Source of the DNA: Agapanthus africanus
Lineage: Eukaryota > Streptophyta > Magnoliopsida > Asparagales > Amaryllidaceae
Direction: 5' to 3'
Length of the DNA: 64,000 nt
NCBI GenBank assembly: GCA_030015575.1
Contig: JASDDO010000026.1
Coordinates: 448,671,096 to 448,735,095, forward strand
The position numbers and the translations under genes were made by a program. Positions within the stretch are counted from its first letter, which is position 1, and each line of letters begins with the position of its first letter. This document shows positions 13,345 through 25,595 of the stretch, in pieces. Below the pieces are notes generated by a model. The model was not told the origin of the DNA. It worked only from the letters and a program-made list of their open reading frames with translations, and made no database searches.

Positions 13345-13527
13345 GGAACCTCCCTCAAAGTCACGGCATTGGCCTGGCTGAAAGATTGGCGAACTTGTAG
13401 CGTGTAATTAATCCCGGCTAGTCTTTCCTTTTAGGGTTCTAAGGAAGATTTGACAAAAACAGTGGGAGACATCCTGATTAGGTGTATTAAATAACCAATC
13501 TAATCTTGCAAAAGTATACGCTGAGTG

Positions 13528-13548
13528 TTTTCTTCTCTCTCTCTCCAG
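13528..13548 (+). promoter_or_regulatory. Possible 3' splice site before the coding region (C)
   Basis: A run of C and T ending in CCAG immediately ahead of GTAGCGACC. All five Copia copies keep a pyrimidine tract plus CAG at this point. Confidence 0.45.
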
Positions 13549-16442
13549 GTAGCGACCATATCACGCCTTAATCAAGATAGTAATACGGATACATTGACCG
13601 AACCCGCTTGTTATACTGAGCTGGGGAACGTTGTTTCCGCTCCAACTTATAATTATTATAAGACAGAGCAGGAAATTAGGGGATTACCAGAATTCCCGGG
13701 CCGCCCAAACGAAGAAAGTGCTTGCTGATGCATCTTCTTCGGGTGTGTTCATTACCGAGAACTGTTTCTCAATATCCTTTACGTCATGGGTAAGGGATAC
13801 CGGATCAGGATCCCGCAAATGCAATCTTTTACATGAGCTACAGATGGGTAGAGAACTGAGAACGAGTGATAAATTTCATGAGATAGAAACGGTGCAAGTG
13901 TTGCAGCCAAGTCTGTTGGTAACTATCACCTTGTATTAGCAAATACATTGATTCTAAACGAATGTTATTAGATACCGAACCATATATACAACATCATATC
14001 AGTCCCTTTATTAGTAAAAAAGGATATAATTTTGTATTTTTGGATAATGTTCTGATCATTCCCTATATCAAGAGTTGATCGGTCCAGGCATGCTATCTAA
14101 AACCATTGACGTTCTAAATCAAACTACAGTTCTTAGTATACAGAACACACACAAGAGGAAGTGTTCAGAAATGAATGAATCCTTCTTAAGGCATTGTAGA
14201 CTAGGTCATATCAATGCGACCCGACTAGCTAAGTTATATTTAGATGCATATTTAAATTAGTTTGAATTTACATCTTGTGAAACTTGCCGGTCATGTCACA
14301 AAGATAAGATGATCACAGCTCTGTTTATTGGAAACAGAGAAAGAGTTAGTGAACTTTTGGGATTGGTACATGCTGATGTATGATGGTCCCCTGTCTACAC
14401 ATGCCAAGACAGGTTCTTTATACTTCATTACATTCTCTGATGATCTCTCAAGATTCAGACATATGTTCCTGTTGAAACACATGTCCGAAGCTTTTGAGAT
14501 AATCAGAGAATATAAGTTAGAAGTAGAGAACCAAAAACGGGTATAAGTATTATGTCCTTTGATGAGATCAGGGAGGAAAATACTTGAGCACGGAATTCCT
14601 GGACTATTATAACGGAGAATGAGATTCTCTCTCAGCATTACTCCTCCGAATACACCACAGTACGTCGGTATATCGGGGCGGAGCAATAGCACCCTATGTG
14701 ATATGGTGCGCTCTATGATGAGTACTACTGAGTTTCCTATTTCCTTTTGGGAGTTATGCACTTGAGAAGCTGCATACCTATTGAGTAGGGTTCAAATTAA
14801 ATCAGTTGCCTACCACTTCATATGTGATATAGAACGGGAAGAGCACATATCTTAAGTAAGTTATGATTTGGGTTGTCCGGCCTATGTCTAAAAAGCAAAA
14901 TCCGGACAAGCTCGAGGCAAAGTCAGATCTGTGGAAGTTTGTTGGATATCCCAAGCATTCGTAAGGGAATATCTTCTACCTAACCGAGGAACAAAAGATG
15001 TTTTGTTTCTCTGCATGCCACCTTTGTGAAAGGGAATTTCTTGTGGAAAAATTAGTGGTCATGAGGTAGAACTGGAAAGAGTTCCAGCTATACAAACTAC
15101 AGGAGATGTTTTGATAGAACCAAAGGATTTAATAAATTCTAACGAACTTCAGCCTCTCCGCCGATCTAGTAGGGTTCCTCACCCACCTGAGAGATACTTC
15201 GGTTTCCTTATGACAGTGGGAGAGAGGATTGCATCAAGAGATGACGACCCAACTAGTTTCGAGCTGGCCATTAGGAGTGAGACTCTGTAAGAATGGCCGG
15301 ATGCTTAGTGATCTGAGATGGAATCCTTATACACCAACAAAGTATGGACTTTGGTTTCTTTATCTGAAGGGTTAAATCCCCATCAGGAGCAAGTATATCT
15401 TGAGAAGATTACTTGGTTTACATGGAAAAGTTGAGACTTTCAAAGCTATGCTTAAGTCCATCCAGATCCTACTTGTCACGGCTACATACCATGACTATGA
15501 TGTCTGGTGGTTGGGTGTCATGATTTCTTTTCTAATTGATGTTTTAGAAGAGAGCGTCTATAAGTACACAGCCAGAGGGCTTCGTAGACAATGAGAGCAG
15601 CGGAAACGTGTGCAAGATGTTTTATGTGATAAAGCAGGCATCGCGGAGTTGGAACGTCTGTTTTGATGTGGTAGTCAAAGAGTTTGACTTCATCAAAATG
15701 ATAGATGAACCTTGTATATACAAAAAGGTAGTAGGGAGTATGGTGGTGATCCTCGTAGAGTATGTGGATGACACACTCTTGATATGGAAGGAGTTTCCTA
15801 TGCTACGCTCGGTTAATCCCCGCTTATCACAAGGATTCTCCATATAGGATCAAAATGATACCTCCTAAATCTTGGGTTTTGGATCTATGAGATAGATCTA
15901 ATTGGATGTTAGGATACTCACTAGTTGTAGTGAGATGGTATGAATTGATCCTGGGGCGAATCACTGGAAAGGTTCCGGGCTGATAAGGACGACTGAATGT
16001 CAGTCGGAGACATTGTCTATACCCTCAGTGGACGGACGGTATGTTGGAAGAGTTCCAAGCTAGATACCGTGACATACTAGAAGATTAAAGGCAAGATACA
16101 TCGTTACCAAGGATGCTACCAAAGAGACAGTCTGGATATATATAAGTTCATGAGATGAACTTCGTTCCTACTATTCTGTGACAATGGAGTTGCGGCTTTA
16201 GCCAAGGAACTACCGTCCCATCAAAAATCCAGATATAATTCTTAGGCAGTATCACCTGATCATGGAGATGGTTGATCTCCAGGGAGATTGAGGTTAGGAG
16301 AGTAGACACAGAGGACAACAGCGCGGATCCACTCACAAAGGCCTTTTTCCCAGAAGAGACTTTTATGGGATGGTTGAGTATGAGATACTTCAACCACAGC
16401 TAATTGTTGGGTATGTGATACCACAACAGATGGCCTTAGTGC
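13549..16442 (+). pseudogene. Decayed Copia protease-integrase-RT-RNase H remnant of element C
   Basis: By eye this follows the pol part of element A: the aspartic protease DTGSGS-like site (about 13795-13815), the GAG-pre-integrase segment with its HCRLGHIN motif (about 14190-14215), the integrase region, the RT segment with a YVDD-like motif (about 15758-15772) and RNase H remnants up to the polypurine tract. A gag domain is not recognisable. It is a fossil with many breaks. H resembles it closely over the shared part. Confidence 0.8.
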
Positions 16443-16453
16443 AAGTGGGAGAT
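16443..16453 (+). other. Polypurine tract of element C
   Basis: AAGTGGGAGAT directly before the TGTTAG start of the 3' LTR. The identical tract precedes the 3' LTRs of B and A. Confidence 0.85.
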
Positions 16454-18619
16454 TGTTAGTTATATGTATGCCCAGAGGCCATTACTGTACATATGATGTA
16501 TATTGTAGTGGATGCTTGGACATATATAGGGAGGACTTTCTCGCTCGACATGATAGTATGCTATCTGGTTGTACTTTATCTTAACATGTACTCTGATTGT
16601 CTCTATGTTAAATTTTGATGAAGCCCTTAGGATATGTACTCGACTACTGGGACTATGATGAGATCATACTACTGGGGCCACGGTAGTCGGCGTGTACATC
16701 CTATAACTGTTCCTAGTCGAGGGTGTATCGAGACAGGGCATCGATACACCAGAGTAGACTAGCATATACGCATCTTGACCCATATGATGGGCGATGGATG
16801 ATCCCATATCCATCGGTGTTTGACATCAAGGATGCTGTACGGGTGCTCAATAGAGACTGGGTACACTGGACGGACTCGTCGAGAACTCCCAGATAGTATT
16901 ATACCTCACGTCAGATGGCAATTCTCCGGTGACACTGGTACAGGTTAGTCTGTAGACCCGAGATCTTCATAGAGCCTTGTGTGATTCCTACCGTGCTTTG
17001 ATTTCCATCATACCACGTCCAAGAGGGCGTGCAAAAAGGTGGCTTTTGGGTACTGTCCCAAATCACATGGAGGTAATGAGCGACAGGAGGGGATTCGTCT
17101 CTCCCGGTATAGGGAGTTGATGTTGCGCTGTGTTCGATTGCCTATAACTGGAAATCCTTGGCCAGGTTCGTTGAGATTTACTGGTAAGTGTTATCAGTAG
17201 TTTTCCGAACTGTTATAGACCTCATATCGACACGACTTATCAAGCTACCGGGGTCTGACGTTTACCACCCCTAGGCGAGATATGCGACATATCAGACGAA
17301 GAGACTAGACTGTACGGGAGTGTTACTGTTCGGATTCACAGGAGAATGTACAGGCTTGCTTGTTGATCTTCTGATCGCTCAATACCTGGGTGGTTGTTAC
17401 CTTTAGCTGACCGCTTACAGCTTGTGGTTGTTTGATATGATCATCACCTGTTACCGTGTATTGACGATTCTTTAGAGTCCTACACAGAGGTTTCTTGACT
17501 CAGGCAAAACGGAGTAGGGGCACATATGTGATATGTGCAGGACCGAGGATAATGCGATATGAGATACCGTATTTTATTCTCGCGATATTTGATATCGGCC
17601 GGGTCATCGGAACAATTGTTGATTCGATGAATCGGTAAATGATATATTAGTCGGTTATATGCGATATAGCCGGATTGTCGGATCAAGTGTTGATTCGATA
17701 ATTTAATGTATAATTATATATTTGATATATTAAATTACATTAACTGATATAGGCTTGCTTTATTGATTCATTTTCTCACCGGGTAATACATTGGTATCTA
17801 TACGATATATGTTAATTGTATTATTTTCTTTTGTAACAAATATATATTATATATGTGATATATAATATTGTAACATGATATGATTACTAATGCAACATGT
17901 TTAGTGGAGATTAAACAAGGTTAGGGTTTAATTTGGGTTAGATCTTTCTTGATGCTTCTAGAAGGTTTTAGTTTGTTTCTAACAAAGATATTATGCTTGA
18001 TATTTTCTAACCCAACCCAAAACCCTTCACCCTTGGTTCAGTCTCTACATGGGTTAGCCTCTTCATAGTCTACCATGGTTGCATTATTAATTATTATGAT
18101 ATTTTTCATCATTCATCATAAAAGGATTATTCATTGTTCATCTTCTTCTTCCTTCTTGCAAAGCTTTCTAGCTTTGATTCTTGTGATGAAAATGGGTGAG
18201 ATTATGAAAATAAAATAGAGCTAAATTCCTACTTCATCATCCTAATCTATCCTAGCAATTTAGATTAGGGTGTTCACTTCATTTGAGAGTGAGAGCTTGT
18301 GTTTAAGAAACGTTAAGGTAGATCATCTTAGTTATCGAAGATCAGAAGCAAGTTTGCATCATTCTCTTCGTGGAACCTCTCTAGAGACCGGATTCTTGAT
18401 GATCGCAGCGAAGGTACCTCAACACGGAGCTAATGAAGTGAAGGACCGGACTACAAAGGTTGTAATCCCAAACTCTTAGATGTTAAATTTTTTAACATGC
18501 TTTGTTTCGCCTAATCTCTAGTTAAAGATCTTGTTTGGGGTTGTTCGGCACGGCTAAAATTTTAATCGGGCATGTTTGATGCCTTGTAGAACCTTATTAG
18601 TGTGCCTAGTAACCCTTCA
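16454..18619 (+). repeat. 3' LTR of element C
   Basis: 2,166 bp, TGTTAGTTATATG to AACCCTTCA. The conserved hairpin block is at about 17098-17205. It ends at the TCCTC duplication, after which the interrupted 5' LTR of B resumes. Confidence 0.92.
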
Positions 18620-19615
18620 TCCTCATCGGCCTTCTTATCGACATCTACCTGGGGACCGTTACGTACGGCTATTGCCGCTTGCGGTCTGTGGTTAAACCCA
18701 CTGCCAGCGTAGTAGTCGAGTCTTTAGAGTCCCACATAGAGTGTTTCCCTGCTTCGGGTGATACGATATAGAGGTCGTATGGTTTTACGACAGGGTTCAG
18801 ACGCATATGTGTTTTTTCGCACGTACGATGTTCGGGCTGTTTTTACTAGCGGGCTTTAGTTTAAGCCAGATTCTAGTATTGGATTATTGGATTTATACAG
18901 TCTCAGTATTTCCATGTTTTCATGGATTGGAGGGGCGTTCTCGTAAATTGTCGAGATGCTTCTAGAAGGTTGATGACAAGGAGAGCTTAGGTATTATATG
19001 CATTAAATGGTTTTGTGACTCATGGAGATGATTCATCAAGAGAGTTAATGATGCATTGAATGTTTTTAATGACTCGCTTGATGATTCATTATGTATTAAC
19101 TGAAGCATGAAGATATTTGTGCAAAGAGACTTTTGTGCAAAATATCTTATGCTTCATATATATACAAAAATGAGTTAATTCCATTTTATAATTATTATCA
19201 CATTCTCTTTCCTCAAGCTCTTTCTCTTCAAACCCTAACCCTAACCTCTCATGTGTTGAGATCAAGGGTTAGCAAGACTAATTGATCCCTAATCCTATTA
19301 TATATCCTCTAGGTTGCTTTGATTAGCACTTTTAGTAACCTAGTTACCTCAAGTTAGAGGTCAAGCTTGGAGTAGTACCTCTCGGGTGGATCATCTATCA
19401 CAAAGAAGAGGCCGACGAGGAGGTGGTCAAGGAGAACAAGAAGGACTTGGTTCATTAGGTATAATCTTCTTTCATAGTAGCTAATCCCTCCTATGATGTT
19501 GTTAGTTAGGGTTTGGCAAAGATCCATAAGTTAGTCGATGTTTGTTTTAAACAAAAAGAATTTTTTACCTATTCTGCCTCCCCGCAACTCGTGGGGTGTC
19601 TAACATTGACTTACA
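18620..19615 (+). repeat. 5' LTR of element B, second part
   Basis: Continues the LTR broken at 3820 and matches 26494-27488 of the 3' LTR. It ends GACTTACA directly before the primer site. The first five bases are the TCCTC copy made by the insertion of C. Confidence 0.92.
19155..19260 (+). promoter_or_regulatory. Likely core promoter region of the B LTR
   Basis: A TATATATA run at about 19157-19166, followed some 70 bp on by AAACCCTAACCCTAACC (about 19229-19246), which contains the plant telo-box motif AAACCCTAA. The 3' LTR keeps both at about 27028-27120. Telo-boxes near start sites are known from plant genes for the translation machinery. The start site itself is inferred. Confidence 0.4.
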
Positions 19616-19616
19616 G

Positions 19617-19629
19617 TGGTATCAGAGCC
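19617..19629 (+). other. Primer binding site of element B (tRNA-iMet)
   Basis: TGGTATCAGAGCC, the canonical initiator-methionine primer site, one base after the LTR end. Confidence 0.93.
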
Positions 19630-20988
19630 TCGCTAAACCATTACCAACTTGTTAACAAAGTCGTTAGAAATTCAATCGCAAAACGAACGGTAAAAAACAA
19701 AAATTTGACCATGTTTCTGCCGATTTTAAAACATGGTCTAAAAATTTTTCAGGGACCCTTAAAAATACAAGCAGGGAATTATAAGGTTACTGAAGAATTT
19801 TGGGGTCCTAACTCGGCCAAACCGCTGCAGATCCGCGGCCGATCCAACCGATACACCGTAGATCCGCCGCCGAGTTGAATCCGAGTCGGCGCAAAATTCC
19901 CCAGTAACTCTTCTGTGTGGATTTTGTTTTTCCTGGGATGTTTTGTTTCTGCTCAAGTTTCAGGTGCACAGTGAAGTATTTGTAGTAGAATCAATTGTGT
20001 TTGCTTGATCAAAATTCTACGATGTTTGGCTAATTTGGTTAGATCTGTGATTTGTTTAATGTGTTCGTAAACCTCCCCTAATTGCTAGTATGTCGGTTGG
20101 CAGGGGGTTGCACATTTCTGTAATGGTTTTTACTGTTTGTGTTTGTGGACTTGTTTGATTGTCGTGAATGGATAGCCGCGGATGTGAGACGAGCGTTTCT
20201 TTCATTCAAATGTAATTTGTAAATTGTTGTAATATTCTTTTATGGGGCACTTCCGGGTTGAGGTTGTAGCCACCATTGTATTATCTCATTTACTGATTTT
20301 TGCTCCTAGCGTAGACCCAAGGTGGGGTGCACAAACTACCGGGTACTTTGAAGTGTTTAGTGGCCTACTCAAGTTGTTGAGGGAGACTGCTTCACTTCGG
20401 GTACTTGGCGGGTAGTTTGTCGTACCCTTAGGGGTCTAGGGTAGGGTTTTTGGCTATTCATCACGACTGTGTAATCCGTCTTTCTTTGCAGGATCAAAAG
20501 GAATGCGGATTCGTAGAAAATCCAATATGTTCAACTGTGATCTGGAATGCCTATTATTGCGTCTGACGAATGTACAATATCTATTTATGATAGCTATTAG
20601 ACCTCACTTATGTTTTATACCCGCCCTAGCCCAGCCCCCGCTCTGTCGTTAGTTAAGTAACCTAACGGGTGAATGACGGGGCCCAGTGGCGAATGCGGAT
20701 GGCATAAGAGGACGTTGCATTTTCCTTGTTTTCTTCAATGATAGGTTAATGATGGGACACATTATATTAATGCAAAGAAAATAAACCAAAGTTGAATCGT
20801 TGGAACAGTTTAAAAGAAACCACTCGGTTATTTTTAAAACAGAAGATATTTTTAATTGCGGAGTTTTAACCACTCCTTTTAAAAGCTATCAGGTTCCTTC
20901 GGTCATATCAAGTTCACTACGTTCACGGTTTCGCCAAAACCTTTTGTAGCCCTTCGTCATTTCATTTTGGTATTCAGTAGTATTCCAG

Positions 20989-21196
20989 CTATGTATTTTG
21001 ACCAACGCCAAGGCATAATGTTTGGTAGCTGCCGGGTATTCATTTGTTGCATATATAGATGAGTTAGTTTGGGGCAGTCGTATTATCATTTAAATAACGT
21101 CAGGGGTATGTACGGATGGGTTCAAATTAACAAGATAATGATGGGAAGAACTTGACATGTGACTTATGACATTTTGACGAACGCCAAGGTCATAAG
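20989..21196 (+). other. Triple-hairpin leader block (B)
   Basis: The first hairpin begins with CTATG at 20989-20993, the middle one (about 21089-21106) is worn, and the last has perfect CTTATGA (21163-21169) and TCATAAG (21190-21196) arms around an ACGAACGCCAAGG core. Homologous to the blocks in A, C, D and H. Confidence 0.6.
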
Positions 21197-21654
21197 AGCA
21201 TGGGGCAAAAATTTATATCGGGAATTTCTAAAGAAACTGAAATTTGCAAAGAGATGCATACCATTTGGAGTGTGATAATTCTGGTAGGATTCCTTCAGCT
21301 TTATCACACGATGATATTTGGATCCTGATCCTACTGTGAGTATCCTCTACTCATCAGGAGATTCGTCACTTAACGATCAATGCTATAAACCAAGTAGGTG
21401 CCGAGAAAGGAGTCAACGGGGCTACGCCCCCAGAGAAAAGTGGTTATTTAATTAAGGAACTTCGCGAAGCGTTGGAAAACCCACCTCGAAGTACCGACAC
21501 CGGCCTGGCTGAACGGTTAAGCAAGTACTATACAGTGAGAATAGTCCTGGCTAGTTCTTCCTTTTTGGTTTGAGGAGGGATTCGAGAAACAGTGGGAGCC
21601 ATCCAGTTTAGATAAACTAAAAACCACTCTAAACTTGCAAGAGAATCATGCTAA

Positions 21655-21681
21655 AGTGTTCCCTCTCTCTCCTAATTGCAG
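21655..21681 (+). promoter_or_regulatory. Possible 3' splice site before gag (B)
   Basis: A pyrimidine-rich tract followed by AATTGCAG, ending 11 bases before the gag ATG at 21693. The same arrangement precedes gag in A and D. Confidence 0.5.
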
Positions 21682-21692
21682 CGACCCTGAAC

Positions 21693-24600
21693 ATGACAGG
21701 CTTTAAGTTACTATTAGAAAAAAATATATTGACAGGCCCAAACTATAAAGATTGGCTGCGGAATGTCAAGATGGCTTTGACTTATGACAAATTGGGTTAT
21801 GTCCTTACTACTAAGGCACCTGCTGTCCCTGGTCCAAAATCCAGTTTTGCGGATAAGGAAATCCACAAGACCTGGGAGTTAGATTGCGCGAAGGCTAAAT
21901 GCATCGTGCTTCCCTCTATGAATAATGAACATCAGAGGAGGCACGAGGATATGGATCTTGAATCCATATTTCTCCATACAAAAGATCTGTATGGAGAGCA
22001 ATCTCGTATAGCTAGATACGAGACCTCGAAGAACTTGTTTCAGTCGAGGCTGGCCGTCGGATCATCTGTAGGAGAACATGTCCTTTAGATGACTGGCTAT
22101 ATAGAAGAGCTCGCGGACCTCGGGACGGCTTTGGAGAACGAGCTCTATACGGACTTGATTCTTCATTCCCTTCCTTCCACCTATGCCCAATCTATTCTGA
22201 ATTTCAACATTCAAAGAAAAGAAGTTGAACTTCCAGAACTCCTTAACATGTTGAGGAGTGTAGAGGGCACCTTGCAGAAGGCAAGGGAAACAACCGCTAT
22301 GTTTTTTCGCAGTGCTTCCTCTTCCGGGTCCAAGGATAGGACCAAAGGAAGGAAGAAGAAGGCCGCTACCAAACCTAGAGGAGGTGTTGGTATGGTGGGA
22401 GTCAAAGGAAAGGCAAAGTTTGCGGTGCCAGTAGTGGTAAAGGATGAGTGCTTCCACTGTCGTAGGAAAGGGCACTGGAAAAAGGATTGCAAAGCTTGGA
22501 ATGCCAAGAACCAGGAACCGAAGCAAGCTGTGGCTTCGACTTCATGTGTGTTTGTAATTGAAAATTGTCTGTCAATCAACTCTACTTCCTGGGTATTGGA
22601 TACCGGATCAGGATCTCATATATGCAATTCATTGCAGGCAATAAGAAACTGTAGAGTGCTGAAGGTTGGTGATATGACCCTCCAGGCTGCTAACGGAGCT
22701 AGCGTGGGTGCTGTGTCCGTAGGGGATTATCACCTTGGATTGACGAGTGGACATATTTTGGTTTTGCATAACTGTTTTTCTGTACCCAGTTTAACTTGTA
22801 ATATCATATCGGTTTCGTTGTTATCAAAAGAAGGTTATGATTTCACGTTTGTAAGCGATGTTGTTAACATCCACGTTAATCATGGTTTGATTGGGTCCGG
22901 TACACTAGATAACGGTATATATGTCTTAAACCAATTACAGATTTTCAATGTCCAGAACACACTAAAAAGAAAGTCTCCAGATATAAATAAGGCTTTCTTA
23001 TGGCATTGTAGACTAGGTCACATATATGAGATAAGGTTAACTAAGTTACATAAAGAAGGATATTTGGATCCGTTTGAATATTAAACTTGTGCCACTTGTC
23101 AATCATGTCTCAAAGGAAAGACGACAAAGTCTCCATTCACTGGACATGGAGTAAGAGCGAGCGAGCTTTTAGGACTCATACACAGCGATGTATGTGGTCC
23201 AATGTCTACACATGCAAGAGGTGGTTTTTCTTATTTCATTACTTTTACGGATGATTACTCTAGGTACGGATTCATTTTCTTGATGAAACATAAATCCGAG
23301 GCTTTTGAGAAATTCCATGAATATAAGAACGAAGTAGAAAACCAAACCGGCAAAAGTATCAAGACACTGAAATCTGATTGAGGTGGTGAATACTTAAGTG
23401 TCGAGTTCCTAGGTTACTTAAAAGAGAAAAGAATTCTCTCTCAGCTTACTCATCCATACACTCCAGAACACAACGGTGTATCGGAGAGATGGAATCGAAT
23501 CCTATTGGATATGGTATGTTCCTTGATGAGTAATGCTTTGTTACCGCGATCTTTTTGGGGTTATGCGCTAGAATCAGCGGCATATCTTGTGAACAGGGCT
23601 CCTACCAAGACTGTGCCTACCACTCCATATCAGATGTGGAGTGGGGAGAAACACTATCTTCAGTATCTGAAGATATGTGGATGTCCAACTTTTGTTAAAA
23701 AGCAGCATGCGGACAAACTCGAGGCACGATCAGTACAGTGTAAGTTTGTGGGATATCCAAAGAACTCCAAGGGGTATTTCTTCTATTACGCAGTGGAACA
23801 AAAGGTTTTTGTTTCTCGTAAGGCCCATTTTCTAGAACAGCAGATTTTAGAAAAGGAAACAAGTTGGAGCGCAATTGAACTGGAAGAAATTCCAGAACCA
23901 CAAACTACTACTGAAAGTTTGGTAGAACCAGTAGTTTAAGAAGAACAGGACATTCACGCACCCCTCCGCAGGAGTAGTAGGCCGTCTCATCCGCCTGAGA
24001 GACACTACGGTTTTCTCATAGATGGGGATAGATAGGATTGCATCATTGATGATGATGAACCTACTAGCTTTCAGCAGGCCATCCAGAGCGGTGACTCGGT
24101 AAGATGGCTGGATGCAATGCGGACCGAGATAGAGTCCATGTACACCAAAAAAGTATGGGCTTTGGACTTTGCTCTGGATGGGGTAAAACCCATAAGATGC
24201 AAATGGATCTTCAAGAAAAAGATTGGTGTAAATGGACAGGTAGAAACCTATAAGGCTAGACTTGTTGCAAAGGGTTTTCGTCAAAGACCTGGTTTGGACT
24301 ATGACGAAACTTTTTCTCCAGTGGCTATGCTCAAATCCATTCGGATCCTTCTTGCCATTGCTTCCTTCCATGATTATGAGATCTGACAGATGGACGTAAA
24401 GACGGCTTTTCTAAGTGGTAATTTAGAAGAGTGCGTCTATATGGATCAGCCAAAAGGTTTCAATCAGAGTGGGAGCACCGGGAAAGTGTGCAAGTTGCTT
24501 AAGTCCATTTATTGAATATGACTTTATCAAAAATCCCGATGAACCATGTATATATAGTAAAATTGTAGTACGAGCTGTCGTATTCCTCGTCTTGTACGTG

Positions 24601-25581
24601 GATGACATTCTATTGATAGGAAATCACATTCCTATGCTACAATCTGTCAAAGGATTCTTGTCACACAGTTTCTCCATAAAAGACCTGGGTGATGCCTCTT
24701 ACATTCTGGAGATCCGGATCTATCGTGATAGATCCAAAAGGATGTTGGGACTTTCGCAGTCCAGGTATATCAACACTATACTGAAAAGATTCAGTATGGA
24801 AGATTCTAAGCGCGGTAGTTTACCATCTTGTCACGGAATCACCCTCTCCAAAGTGATGTCTCCCATGACTGATCTGGAAAGGGATCGCATGTCTATTATA
24901 CCTTACGCTTCTGCGGTAGGCTCTATAATGTATGCGATGTTGTGCGGCAGACCAGATGTAGCTTACGCACTGAGTGTAGTAAGATGGTATCAGTCAGACC
25001 CAGGAGAGAAGCACTGGATAGCAGTAAAGATCATTCTCAAGTACCTGAGAAGGACTAAGGAGATGTTCTTGGTTTACGGTAGAAAAGACCTCAAGATCGA
25101 GGCCTTTACTGATTTCAGCTTCCAGAGTGACAAGGATGACTCCAAGTCCATGTCAGGTTATGTCTTTACTCTCAATGGAGGGGCGATGTGCTGGAAGAGT
25201 TCCAAGCAGGACACCGTTGCTGACTCGAAGATGGAAGCGGGGTATATAGCTGCTTGCGATGCCGCAAAAGAAGCGGTCTAGATGAAGAAGTTCCTAACTA
25301 AACTTCAGGTGGTTCCTACCATTGTTGATCCAATACTGCTGTATTGTGACAACAACGGAGCTATAGCTTTAGCAAAGGTACCCAGGTCCCATCAGAAGTC
25401 CAGACACATCTTAAGACGGTATCACCTGATCAGGGAGATCATAAATCGCCGGGAGATCGAGGTCCGGAGAGTTGCTACAGAGGAGAACACTGCTGATCCA
25501 TTCACTAAGGACATCCCTCAGATTCAGTTCGAGAGGCTACTTGAGATGAAAGGTCTTCGATACGCCAGTACATGGCCCTAG
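21693..25581 (+). pseudogene. Broken Copia gag-pol of element B
   Basis: Starts MTGFKLLLEK and ends RYASTWP, both collinear with the intact polyprotein of A. Parts in order: gag with a CCHC zinc knuckle (CFHCRRKGHWKKDC, about 22450-22490), aspartic protease DTGSGSHIC (about 22600-22625), GAG-pre-integrase HCRLGHI (about 23005-23025), integrase core, reverse transcriptase with YVDD (about 24594-24606), and RNase H with the LYCDNNGAIALAK segment (about 25338-25378). It is a fossil with several breaks, so no full polyprotein can be made. Nucleotide similarity to A remains high throughout, so the two are one family. Confidence 0.92.
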
Positions 25582-25584
25582 TGC

Positions 25585-25595
25585 AAGTGGGAGAT
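25585..25595 (+). other. Polypurine tract of element B
   Basis: AAGTGGGAGAT between the end of the pol frame and the TGTTAG start of the 3' LTR. Confidence 0.9.

Larger units (their letters stand above)
10521..13548 (+). other. Long untranslated leader of element C
   Basis: About 3 kb between primer site and coding remnant with no credible protein. Held in order: the GC-rich inverted repeat (10704-10753), stretches shared with the leader of H (50,000-52,900), a 146-bp tandem duplication (12522-12815), the triple-hairpin block (12905-13113), two small hairpins (13287-13344) and a pyrimidine tract ending in CAG (13548). The short open frames in it are not conserved in the other copies. Confidence 0.75.
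3821..18619 (+). mobile_element. Element C: Ty1/Copia retrotransposon inserted in the 5' LTR of B
   Basis: Bounded by TGTTAG at 3821 and CTTCA at 18619, with a perfect 5-bp duplication TCCTC (3816-3820 and 18620-18624). Parts: 5' LTR 3821-10506 (split by a Gypsy solo LTR), primer site 10508-10520, leader to 13548, pol remnant 13549-16442, polypurine tract 16443-16453, 3' LTR 16454-18619 (2.17 kb). No gag domain is recognisable and pol is broken in many places. Element H (47625 on) is a close relative of the same reduced form. The LTRs differ by several per cent by eye. Confidence 0.92.
19630..21692 (+). other. Untranslated leader of element B
   Basis: About 2.06 kb without a credible protein, almost the same length as the leader of A. 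It holds GC-rich sequence at 19819-19873, a conserved CGTTAG/CTAACG hairpin near 20644-20665 followed by the shared GCGAATGCGGATGGCATAAG block (about 20690-20710), the triple-hairpin block (20989-21196), the two small hairpins (about 21418-21475) and a pyrimidine tract plus CAG at 21681. Confidence 0.75.
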
